Assembly (NCBI RefSeq): GCF_038002765.1
Contig: NZ_JBBODE010000004.1
Span: 1-43,071, forward strand
DNA: 43,071 bases
DNA from: Peribacillus sp. FSL H8-0477
GTDB taxonomy: Bacteria; Bacillota; Bacilli; Bacillales; DSM-1321
Direction of reading: 5' to 3'
Shown: positions 36,227 through 43,071 of the stretch, in pieces
Numbering within the stretch: the stretch's first letter is position 1
How the letters are laid out: every line of letters begins with the position of its first letter
The notes under the pieces: model-generated
What the model saw: only the letters and a program-made list of their open reading frames with translations
What the model was told of the DNA's origin: nothing
The model's database searches: none
Position numbers and translations under genes: made by a program

Positions 36227-36484
36227 TCACTTCTCCTTCAAAATAATTTTTTCTTTTTGGATTCTCGATAATTGTTTAAATCGATACTCAGCTTGCATTG
36301 CTTCTGTTTTTGTTGGAAATCCTTCAACATGAACGAGTTCAACCGGCGTACGTCCGCGGGTATATTTTGCTCCCTTGCCTTCGTTATGAACTCTTACTCG
36401 TTTGCTGACATTATTCGTGTATCCAGCATAATAAGTATGATCTCTACATTTCAATACATAAAAAAAATGTTCATTCTTCTCCAT
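36227..36484 (-). CDS. yazA: YazA, GIY-YIG nuclease-domain protein
   Basis: Small UPF0213-family protein consisting of one GIY-YIG domain. The motif is [42 protein letters not shown] (residues 6-47), with the catalytic-type Arg and a downstream Glu in EYRFKQLSR. Function in DNA repair is suggested for homologues but not established. 85 aa. The ATG at 36484 overlaps the 3' end of trmN6 by 14 nt, and it ends 7 bp before rsmI. Confidence 0.94.
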   Translation of the reverse strand: MEKNEHFFYVLKCRDHTYYAGYTNNVSKRVRVHNEGKGAKYTRGRTPVELVHVEGFPTKTEAMQAEYRFKQLSRIQKEKIILKEK

Positions 36485-37211
36485 ATAAAATCCTTTTTAC
36501 TTCAGGTGTATATTCCTGACCATCATACACAAATAATGGGGGCAGGACTTTCAAATCTGGACTTCCATCTTTAATCCCTTCAATTAACAGCATATTCGCT
36601 TCTTTTCCGGGTTTAGGATAAACAAATTGAATACGCTTGGGTTCGATTCGATTTGCTCTCATTGAACTCAGGATGTCCATCAGCCTGCCTGGGCGATGAA
36701 CAAACGCTGCTTTTCCGCCCTGTCTAAGAAGCTTTGAACTCGTCTGAACTACATCTTCTAATGAACAAAGGATTTCATGACGAGCAATTGCAAAATGCTC
36801 ATTTTTATTTATCTCTTCCTGCGATGGCGTTGGGAAATAAGGGGGGTTGCACGTCACAACATCATACTTGCTATACCCAATTTCCTTAGCGATATCTTTT
36901 ATATCACTATGACGCATGCTAATTTGTTCTTCAAGTTTGTTATAGCGAATACTGCGTTCTGCCATATTAAATAACCGCTCTTGTATCTCTACACCTATAA
37001 TATTACCTTTTGTCCTCGTACTCAATAACAGTGGAATAACTCCATTTCCTGAACATAAATCGACTATTTTTCCTTTTTGTATTGGAACACTGACGAATTT
37101 TGATAATAAAACGGCATCTAATGAAAAAGAAAAAACAGACGGACTCTGGATAATTCTCATTTGTTCTGCTAAGAGGTAGTCCAGACGTTCATCTCCAACT
37201 AATTCAACCAC
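36471..37211 (-). CDS. trmN6: TrmN6-like tRNA1(Val) adenine-37 N6-methyltransferase (YabB)
   Basis: SAM-dependent N6-adenine methyltransferase of the YfiC/TrmN6 family. SAM-binding motif [18 protein letters not shown] near 48-64, [15 protein letters not shown] after it, and the catalytic NPPYF near 120. 246 aa. Translation starts at GTG (37209-37211), with AGGAGG 7 nt upstream. The start of a trmN6-yazA-rsmI unit with overlapping or nearly abutting genes. The tRNA target is inferred from homology. Confidence 0.92.
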   Translation of the reverse strand: MVELVGDERLDYLLAEQMRIIQSPSVFSFSLDAVLLSKFVSVPIQKGKIVDLCSGNGVIPLLLSTRTKGNIIGVEIQERLFNMAERSIRYNKLEEQISMRHSDIKDIAKEIGYSKYDVVTCNPPYFPTPSQEEINKNEHFAIARHEILCSLEDVVQTSSKLLRQGGKAAFVHRPGRLMDILSSMRANRIEPKRIQFVYPKPGKEANMLLIEGIKDGSPDLKVLPPLFVYDGQEYTPEVKRILYGEE

Positions 37212-37260
37212 TCTCTCGCCTCCTCTATGATGTACTATTTACAATGAATATCTATTCTTA

Positions 37261-37291
37261 AGAAAAAGCCTTCCCTTAAAAGGGAAAGGCC
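37261..37291 (-). terminator. Terminator of yabA
   Basis: GCCTTCCCTT pairs with AAGGGAAAGGC (one bulge), followed by TTTTTCTT on the minus strand, directly after the yabA stop. trmN6 therefore probably starts from its own promoter or by read-through. Confidence 0.85.
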
Positions 37292-37296
37292 TCATT

Positions 37297-37662
37297 TTAT
37301 TTTTTATTTAAAAAAGATAAACAGAAAAGACAATCGCCTTCTTTACGAAGACTACCAAAGTGAAGATTACAAATATGGAAGCCCTCTTGATAGATACGGG
37401 CCAAATTATCGTAACCTTCCCCTATGTCCAAAGCCTTATCTATGCTTTCGGCTTTCGGGTTCTTAGTTTTACCTTTTTCTTTTATGTTTTTTTGTGTAAC
37501 AGTGCCAAATCGAGATCTTAAATGTTCATTTTCAATCTTTAATCCCTGATTTTCTTCCAGCACTTCTGCTAAATGCTGCTTTAATTCGCCAAGTTGAGTG
37601 TATAATTGACCAATTTGAGCCTCCATATTTGTAACTGACTCAAAAATTTCTTTTTTATCCAC
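37297..37662 (-). CDS. yabA: YabA, DnaA- and DnaN-binding initiation control protein
   Basis: Negative regulator of replication initiation; tethers DnaA to the DnaN clamp. 121 aa. The N-terminal half (1-60) is a leucine-rich coiled coil ([36 protein letters not shown]) that tetramerises. The C-terminal half holds a zinc-binding set C98xxH101 and C111xxC114. Start is GTG at 37660-37662 with GGTGGGAG just upstream. It begins 18 bp after ricT. Confidence 0.96.
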   Translation of the reverse strand: MDKKEIFESVTNMEAQIGQLYTQLGELKQHLAEVLEENQGLKIENEHLRSRFGTVTQKNIKEKGKTKNPKAESIDKALDIGEGYDNLARIYQEGFHICNLHFGSLRKEGDCLFCLSFLNKK

Positions 37663-37680
37663 GCTCTCCCACCACCTTAA

Positions 37681-38508
37681 TCAATCTGTGGCTTGAATAG
37701 AAACGGCTCCCTCGTTTAGAATCTCATCTAACGTATACTCTAATACTCGGTCCTGCCCGACTAAATCAACCTGGAGCACTCGTTCTAGAATATTTAGCCC
37801 CACTACCTTGCCTTTTCCATTAGGTGTACTAATTACCTCACCTATGTCTGGAAGCATTTCTTTTGAAATTTCATACTCTTCATTTTCATATTTCAAACAG
37901 CACATCAAACGTCCGCATAAACCGGATATCTTCGTTGGATTCAGCGATAGATTTTGATCTTTCGCCATTTTGATTGATACCGGCTCAAAATCACCTAAAA
38001 ATGTAGAACAGCACAGCATCCTGCCGCATGGACCAATTCCCCCAAGCATCTTAGCTTCATCTCGAACACCGATTTGACGAAGTTCTATACGAGTTCGGAA
38101 GATTGACGCAAGATCTTTTACTAAATCTCGAAAATCGACCCGGCCATCCGCTGTAAAATAAAATACGACCTTATTTCGGTCAAATGTATATTCAACATCA
38201 ACCATTTTCATATCAAGTTGATGCTCTTCTACTTTCACACAGCAAGTTTCGTAGGCTTCAGCTGCAGCAGCTTTATTTTCTTCTACAATCAACCTGTCCT
38301 TTGCATCTGCTACTCGCAGTACTTTCTTCAATGGCAGAACAACATCATGGTCATCTACTTGTTTCCGGGCTGTGACTACCTTACCATATTCAACTCCGCG
38401 AACTGTCTCGACAATTACAAACTCGTCCTTAGGTATGTTGATTTCACCCGGATCAAAATAGTATATTTTGCCCGCTTTTTTAAAGCGTACGCCTACAACA
38501 TCATACAA
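37681..38508 (-). CDS. ricT: RicT (YaaT), PSP1-domain subunit of the Ric (Y) complex
   Basis: With RicA and RicF it forms an Fe-S-containing complex that helps RNase Y mature transcripts and affects sporulation, competence and biofilm. 275 aa, as in B. subtilis, ending in a similar SIQATD. The PSP1 domain is at about 60-150. Cysteines stand at 161, 166, 167, 198, 203 and 204 in GPCGRMLCC and LCGRLMCC, the cluster ligands. Start is TTG at 38506-38508 with GGAGGG 8 nt upstream, aligning with B. subtilis MYNVIGV. It overlaps the end of holB by 8 nt. Confidence 0.96.
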   Translation of the reverse strand: MYDVVGVRFKKAGKIYYFDPGEINIPKDEFVIVETVRGVEYGKVVTARKQVDDHDVVLPLKKVLRVADAKDRLIVEENKAAAAEAYETCCVKVEEHQLDMKMVDVEYTFDRNKVVFYFTADGRVDFRDLVKDLASIFRTRIELRQIGVRDEAKMLGGIGPCGRMLCCSTFLGDFEPVSIKMAKDQNLSLNPTKISGLCGRLMCCLKYENEEYEISKEMLPDIGEVISTPNGKGKVVGLNILERVLQVDLVGQDRVLEYTLDEILNEGAVSIQATD

Positions 38509-39505
38509 ATGATGATCCCTCCTGCAAATTCAGCACAAGCTGTTCCATTAACAGTTGTGGATTTGTATTGGAAAGCAGCTTCCTTTTTGCTTCCAAAATC
38601 GCACCCATATAATCGGCTAGGCGTTTCTGAGAAAGATGGAGAGCGTGAGACTCCAATTCTTGTATTTGATTTTGAAAAACAACCAGGTTTCGCTTATCCA
38701 ACTGAATATATAGTAAATCCTTATAAATAAGAAATAACAAATCTAGTCCTCTATCTAGCTGGTCTCTTTCCTTAAAGTGTAAAAACCAATCCTGCTGTAA
38801 GTATAATAATGCTTTCAGCGAATCTGATTTTATCACTTCATACAATCTTACCACTATTTTTTGGGCTTGTGCAAACCATTCCTCCGAACTTAATGCCATT
38901 CCTTCTTCATAATTATGAGTCAAATGAGATATTATGGAAGAATTCTGTTCGGTCACCCCTTGATCCATCAGCTTTTTTTGCAAATGAGTACGCGATAAAG
39001 GTTTGAATGAGAGAATCTGACATCTGGACAAGATAGTTGGCAGTAAACGCTGCATTTGTTCTGTCAGTAAAATGGCCGCTGTGTCTTTAGGCGGCTCTTC
39101 AAGGAATTTCAGAAGACTATTTGCAGCTTGTACAGACATTTTATCTGCTTTATCAATAAGGTAAATTTTAAAGTTCGCTTCAACGCTCTTCTTCGAGAAT
39201 TCCTCTTGAAGATTTTTAATCTGTTCTTTTTTTATAGACAGCCCCTCTGGTTCAAGTACATGGACATCCGGGTGATTTCCATTCTCTATTCGTTTGCAGT
39301 TACGGCATTTTTCACATGGAAGACGACTTTCTGTTGGGTCCAGGCAAAGCAGAGCCTTTGCCAGAAGCATTCCCATCTCTTTCTTTCCTGTCCCCTTTTC
39401 CCCTTCAAAAAGGTAGGCATGGACGACACGACCCTTTACCATACTATTTTGCAGCATGGTCGTAATCTGCGGTTGTATCTCACTCATTTCTTCCCAAGTT
39501 ACCAA
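38501..39505 (-). CDS. holB: HolB, DNA polymerase III delta-prime subunit
   Basis: Clamp-loader subunit that works with tau/gamma (DnaX) and delta (HolA). AAA+ fold: FEGEKGTGKKEM near 37-48, the zinc ligands LPCEKCRNCKRI and a preceding Cys, DKADKMSVQAANSLLKFLEEPP, and the SRC motif LSRCQIL of clamp loaders. About 334 aa. The start is uncertain: two in-frame TTG codons (39514 and 39505) precede the conserved TWEEMSE; 39505 gives MVTWEEM, which aligns with B. subtilis MAISWKEM. darA is 61 bp upstream; yaaR, which sits between them in B. subtilis, is absent. Confidence 0.93.
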   Translation of the reverse strand: MVTWEEMSEIQPQITTMLQNSMVKGRVVHAYLFEGEKGTGKKEMGMLLAKALLCLDPTESRLPCEKCRNCKRIENGNHPDVHVLEPEGLSIKKEQIKNLQEEFSKKSVEANFKIYLIDKADKMSVQAANSLLKFLEEPPKDTAAILLTEQMQRLLPTILSRCQILSFKPLSRTHLQKKLMDQGVTEQNSSIISHLTHNYEEGMALSSEEWFAQAQKIVVRLYEVIKSDSLKALLYLQQDWFLHFKERDQLDRGLDLLFLIYKDLLYIQLDKRNLVVFQNQIQELESHALHLSQKRLADYMGAILEAKRKLLSNTNPQLLMEQLVLNLQEGSSFV

Positions 39506-39566
39506 AACAATCAACTCACTTACATCTTAATTAAAAGTACCCATTATATCTTTCTTACTTTCTATC

Positions 39567-39953
<387 letters not shown>

Positions 39954-39961
39954 TTATGGGG

Positions 39962-39992
39962 TCATGGTAAAATTATCTTTATTTTACCATGA
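39962..39992. repeat. Perfect 12-bp hairpin between tmk and darA
   Basis: TCATGGTAAAAT (39962-39973), 7 nt, ATTTTACCATGA (39981-39992), 9 bp after the tmk stop. No T-run follows on the minus strand, so it resembles an RNA-processing or partial-attenuation hairpin more than a standard terminator. Confidence 0.6.
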
Positions 39993-40000
39993 AATCTATT

Positions 40001-40636
40001 TTATTTGTTCTTTAAAACGAATAGTATTTTTTCTTTTACTGCTTCTGTTACTTCTTCAATTGGTAAGCTGGCATCAACAACAAAAAAACGACTTTTTTCG
40101 CGTTCAATCGCCATTTTATACCCGTCTCTTACTTTCTCGTGAAACTGTAGTTCTTCTAAATCCAATCGATTTACTTCCCGTATACCGCTTTTTTTGATAC
40201 GTTTTAGCCCCTCAGCAGGCTCGATATCGAAGTAAATAGTCAGTTGAGGCATTAACCCTTCAATAGCAAATTGGTTAATTGAATACACTTCATCGATGCC
40301 TAGGCCTCTTGCATATCCTTGATAAGCCAAAGAACTGTCAATAAAACGATCACACAAAACAATCTTCCCTGTATTTAGTGCAGGCACCACTTTTTCAATT
40401 AGATGCTGCCTTCTAGCTGCTGCATATAATAAGGCCTCGGTCCGGCCATCCATTGCTATATTTTCTTTATTTAAAATGACTTCTCTTATTTGTTCTGCTA
40501 TTGGGATGCCCCCGGGTTCTCTAGTTAACACCACATCTAAACCTAGATTTTTAAGAGATTCTCCAACAAGCTTTAACACGGTAGTTTTTCCAGCCCCTTC
40601 AGGACCTTCTATTGTTATAAATATTCCTTGTTTCAT
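40001..40636 (-). CDS. tmk: Thymidylate kinase
   Basis: Phosphorylates dTMP to dTDP. P-loop [10 protein letters not shown] at 10-19, the DR(F/Y) motif with substrate-binding [25 protein letters not shown] near 40, and a lid region. 211 aa. The ATG at 40636 follows GGAGG. It lies 60 bp after yaaO and upstream of darA, as in B. subtilis. Confidence 0.97.
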   Translation of the reverse strand: MKQGIFITIEGPEGAGKTTVLKLVGESLKNLGLDVVLTREPGGIPIAEQIREVILNKENIAMDGRTEALLYAAARRQHLIEKVVPALNTGKIVLCDRFIDSSLAYQGYARGLGIDEVYSINQFAIEGLMPQLTIYFDIEPAEGLKRIKKSGIREVNRLDLEELQFHEKVRDGYKMAIEREKSRFFVVDASLPIEEVTEAVKEKILFVLKNK

Positions 40637-40696
40637 TGCACGTTACCTCCAGTGTATATCATATTAGTATACACTATTATTTCGTCTTTTAAGAGT

Positions 40697-42118
40697 TTAT
40701 CCATATACCAATAAAAGGCCTTGGGAAAGCACTGACCCCCCATGGAATCGTCCACCTTTACTTCTTAGTTTCTCCAGATAGACAATCTTTTCAGCTGTGA
40801 TCATTTCTCCAGCCATTATCAGCGGAATGCCAGGAGGATAAGGGATAATCATTTCTGCTGATACACAACCCACCGACTCTTTAAAAGGGACTGACCTTTT
40901 CGGCCTCTTCTTCATCTCCTTGTAGGTCAAAGAGAGTGTACTAAAAAGATGATCATTATAAAAGTCAGGGAGTGAGGCCGACCTTTTGACCGCCTCTTTC
41001 CCATTCAATGCAAGATTGATTTTATCAATAGTTTCTGTAAAAGGATATCCCATGTTAGCTTTAAGCAGCGGGATGACTAGTAATACATTTTCTGTATCCG
41101 CCAGCTCTGTATAAATCCCATAATTCTCAAGTACAGTCTGAAATTGAAAACCATCTGGTATTTGTTCAGAACGAAGGGTAACTTTTAAGCTATCATCACT
41201 TTCCATAACCTTTAACCCAGGTATTCTACTCAATCCCTCACGAAATTTCTGAATAGAATAGAGAAGATGTTCAGTGTCGGCAAGATTATAAGAAGCTAAG
41301 TAGACTCTAGCTAAATCTAGTGAGGCCATAATAGGATAGGATGGACTGCTTGACTGAAAGACCTGCAGATAATAGTCAAGCTCCTCTTTATCTACCCGCT
41401 TACTATTAACATGCAGATAAGACCCCATTGTCATTGCAGGAAGTGTTTTATGGGCTGAGTGTACCACTATATCTGCACCGGCTTCAACAGCACTCTCTGG
41501 GAACCCAGGCAGACCAAAATGAGCCCCATGCGCTTGATCCACCAGCACTGGGATATCTTTATTATGTGCAGCTTCAATAACCCCTCTGATTGATTGCGCC
41601 TCCCCATAATAGGTAGGATGCGTCAGAATCAATGCACGGGCGCTCGGGTACATATCAACCGCTTTATTTATATGTTCTGTCTCAACACCACCGGCTACGC
41701 CCCATTCTTCATTGAAAGACGGTGTAATAAATACTGGGTTTACATTGGCAAGCCTTAAAGCATGGATAATTGATTTATGACAATTACGCTGCACAAGAAC
41801 TGTATCCCCTTCTTCACAAACAGCCATAATCATAGCTAAGTTCCCGCTAGTCGACCCATTCACCAAAAAGTAACTGTTTGCAGCGTGATAGAAATCTGCT
41901 AGCAGCTCTTCAGCATGAAGGATAGGACCATCTGCTGCATGTAAATCATCGAGGCCATTTAATTCAGTCACATCTATCTCTAAAATTTGTTGAAAAACCT
42001 CTTGAGCGGATTCTTCAAAAATATATCCGTTTTTATGACCCGGTACATGATAAGAAACCGTACCTTTTTCTTTATGATCGAGTAACGCTTGATAGATTGG
42101 CGCATAGTTTTGATTCAT
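40697..42118 (-). CDS. yaaO: YaaO, Orn/Lys/Arg decarboxylase family protein
   Basis: PLP-dependent fold-type I decarboxylase (group III). 473 aa. PLP contacts: VNGSTSGN at 87-94, DQAHGAH at 194-200, and the Schiff-base lysine K224 in SAHKTLP. The C-terminal Orn/Lys/Arg decarboxylase domain ends with IIPYPPGIPLIMAGE. The substrate is not determined by sequence; B. subtilis has paralogues (SpeA, YaaO) and SpeA is the arginine enzyme. The ATG at 42118 follows AGGGAG. In B. subtilis yaaN and xpaC lie between csfB and yaaO; here they do not. Confidence 0.93.
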   Translation of the reverse strand: MNQNYAPIYQALLDHKEKGTVSYHVPGHKNGYIFEESAQEVFQQILEIDVTELNGLDDLHAADGPILHAEELLADFYHAANSYFLVNGSTSGNLAMIMAVCEEGDTVLVQRNCHKSIIHALRLANVNPVFITPSFNEEWGVAGGVETEHINKAVDMYPSARALILTHPTYYGEAQSIRGVIEAAHNKDIPVLVDQAHGAHFGLPGFPESAVEAGADIVVHSAHKTLPAMTMGSYLHVNSKRVDKEELDYYLQVFQSSSPSYPIMASLDLARVYLASYNLADTEHLLYSIQKFREGLSRIPGLKVMESDDSLKVTLRSEQIPDGFQFQTVLENYGIYTELADTENVLLVIPLLKANMGYPFTETIDKINLALNGKEAVKRSASLPDFYNDHLFSTLSLTYKEMKKRPKRSVPFKESVGCVSAEMIIPYPPGIPLIMAGEMITAEKIVYLEKLRSKGGRFHGGSVLSQGLLLVYG

Positions 42119-42197
42119 TTAAATCTCCCTGTCATCCGTCTAGCCTTATTTTAGCAAACTAACAGATGCAATGCCTGATGTATACGTAACAAATTAG

Positions 42198-42233
42198 ATA
42201 AAAAAACGATGTCCTAAGTGTAAGAACATCGTC
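42198..42233 (-). terminator. Terminator of csfB
   Basis: ACGATGTCC pairs with GAACATCGT (42206-42232, one mismatch), followed by seven T on the minus strand, 8 bp after the csfB stop. Confidence 0.88.
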
Positions 42234-42240
42234 TGGCATT

Positions 42241-42435
42241 TTATGAAGAAGTAACTTTTTTAAGTTGTTCTAAATAATACTTATATTTCGGATCTGAAGT
42301 TTCTGTAGAGATTATCTCTTTTTCACATTCTATGCAAAGATATGATGTATATAAACGGATGCCATATTCTTTATACCTGTCACAAACCACACATAGTTCC
42401 TCTGGCAATTGCTTAGCAGCTGTTGTATCCAACAT
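42241..42435 (-). CDS. csfB: CsfB (Gin), anti-sigma factor for sigma-G and sigma-E
   Basis: Made under sigma-F in the forespore, it blocks premature sigma-G activity (and sigma-E). 64 aa, the same as B. subtilis. Two CxxC pairs (C15/C18 and C34/C37) form a zinc site in LCVVCDRYKEYGIRLYTSYLCIEC. The ATG at 42435 has GGGAGG 5 nt upstream; the in-frame GTG at 42441 overlaps that SD. A match to the sigma-F consensus lies 20-50 bp upstream. Confidence 0.95.
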   Translation of the reverse strand: MLDTTAAKQLPEELCVVCDRYKEYGIRLYTSYLCIECEKEIISTETSDPKYKYYLEQLKKVTSS

Positions 42436-42454
42436 CTCCACCTCCCGTACCCTC

Positions 42455-42484
42455 CATTCTTTCCATAAACCAACTATTGTATAC
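42455..42484 (-). promoter_or_regulatory. Sigma-F promoter of csfB
   Basis: On the minus strand GTATA (42480-42484), 15 bp, GGAAAGAATG (42455-42464). Each position fits the sigma-F consensus GHATR-N15-GGNRANAHTR. Confidence 0.85.
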
Positions 42485-42732
42485 TATTTTCAGTATATTC
42501 TAATTAATAATTGGTTTTTTAGCCTATATCAATCTATGATGTTACCTCTTCAATCGTGTATGTCTCCCTATAAGTTTTATTTCCTAGGAAAAGGGTATTT
42601 TTTTACTGTTCCTGAATAATACAAAATCAGATCGATTCATCTATAGACAAGATGTCGCTTAGTGAGACCTCCATGTATGAAAACATGCTGACTTCTGGAT
42701 TTGTCATGGGGGCTATTCCGTTCGTTCATTAA

Positions 42733-42773
42733 TCCCGTCTGGGTACTAGTTTCAGCTTCAAAGTACCCGAGGC
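42733..42773. repeat. Isolated TCCCGTCT copy with GGGTACT/AGTACCC hairpin
   Basis: TCCCGTCT at 42733-42740 is followed by GGGTACT..AGTACCC (7-bp arms). The stretch up to CCCGAGG resembles the sequence after the last copy at 42953 (GGGCACTACTTTCAGGT..TACCC), so the two may be copies of one element. Confidence 0.5.
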
Positions 42774-42889
42774 ATCATTGCTTTAAGGGTTTTTGAAAAT
42801 GGGTCGCTACTCTTCAGGTCTACTTCTTTAGATACACTTTTAAGGAAGACTGATGAATAATTTTCCCCGGGGGGTATTTTATCTATTAA

Positions 42890-42973
42890 TCCCGTCTGGT
42901 CTTCATATATTCCCGTCTGAGATCACGACATTCCCGTCTAGATACCCCGTATTCCCGTCTGGGCACTACTTTC
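42890..42973. repeat. Four TCCCGTCT motifs at exact 21-bp intervals
   Basis: TCCCGTCT starts at 42890, 42911, 42932 and 42953. The octamer is invariant and followed by G (three times) or A; the 13-bp segments between are otherwise unrelated except for a common AT before each. Reading as protein gives SRL every 7 residues, but an in-frame stop directly precedes it and no start exists. Confidence 0.7.
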
Positions 42974-43029
42974 AGGTATAAAATACCCCTCAGGGTACCA
43001 CACTTCCTGATCAACTTCTAAAAAACGCC

Positions 43030-43060
43030 ACAAAAAAAGACCAGCTATGCAGCTGATCTT
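43030..43060 (-). terminator. Terminator of a gene beyond the right edge
   Basis: AAGACCAGCT (43037-43046) pairs with AGCTGATCTT (43051-43060), one mismatch, ATGC loop; on the minus strand seven T follow. It must end a minus-strand transcript that begins right of the window. Confidence 0.82.
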
Positions 43061-43071
43061 CTCTTTCTGTT

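Larger units (their letters stand above)
42485..43030. other. Gene-free right end of the window
   Basis: No plausible coding region. It contains five TCCCGTCT motifs (one at 42733, four phased at 21 bp from 42890), a GGGTACT/AGTACCC inverted repeat after the first, and TACCC/GGGTA (42984-42997) after the last. In B. subtilis the sequence upstream of csfB is an rrn operon followed by bofA. Confidence 0.55.

Noticed and set aside
42860..43021. Coding minisatellite (SRL every seven residues)
   Set aside because: An in-frame stop directly precedes the first unit, there is no start or SD, and the spacers do not conserve any residue pattern.

Overview
The window is a low-GC chromosomal segment of an endospore-forming Bacillaceae bacterium. 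Gene order and protein sequences follow the origin-proximal csfB-to-ftsH segment of Bacillus subtilis closely. Relative to that species it is shown in reverse: nearly every gene is on the minus strand, so transcription runs from high to low coordinates. The genus cannot be fixed from sequence alone. The dispersed repeat family at 8.0-8.3 kb and 13.95-14.75 kb resembles ones I know from several environmental Bacillus-group genomes.

Layout in transcription order. 42.4-39.5 kb: csfB (anti-sigma-G), yaaO, tmk, darA (c-di-AMP receptor), holB, ricT, yabA. 37.2-35.3 kb: trmN6, yazA, rsmI, then divergent abrB on the plus strand. 34.4-27.5 kb: metS, tatD, yabE, rnmV, rsmA, yabG. 27.2-20.2 kb: veg, sspF, ispE, purR-ridA-spoVG, glmU-prs, ctc. 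20.1-12.3 kb: pth, fin, mfd, spoVT, a repeat array, yabM. 12.3-8.6 kb: yabN, rqcP, yabP-yabQ, divIC, yabR. 8.4-7.8 kb: a plus-strand tRNA-Met/tRNA-Glu pair with a second repeat array before its terminator. 7.5-1 kb: spoIIE, yabS, yabT, tilS, hprT and the 5' part of ftsH, cut by the window edge.

The genes mix growth housekeeping with sporulation. Housekeeping covers tRNA and rRNA maturation, PRPP, UDP-GlcNAc and isoprenoid synthesis, DNA repair and replication, and division. Sporulation genes are spoIIE, csfB, fin, spoVT, spoVG, yabG, yabP, yabQ, yabM, sspF, yabT and abrB. Many regulatory sites can be read directly: a sigma-F promoter for csfB (every consensus position I checked), a sigma-H promoter for spoVG, a sigma-B-like promoter for ctc, a sigma-G-like promoter for spoVT, a 21-bp-spacer promoter for spoIIE, two Spo0A boxes at abrB, a PurBox at purR, and tandem consensus promoters at veg.

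The least explained sequence is in three places. First, ten copies (seven plus three/partial) of a roughly 120-bp structured repeat have arms that change together so that base pairing is kept. Second, a TCCCGTCT motif recurs at exactly 21-bp spacing near the right edge (42890-42960). Third, yabE seems to start at an AUU codon. Compared with B. subtilis as I remember it, xpaC-yaaN and yaaR are missing from their usual places.
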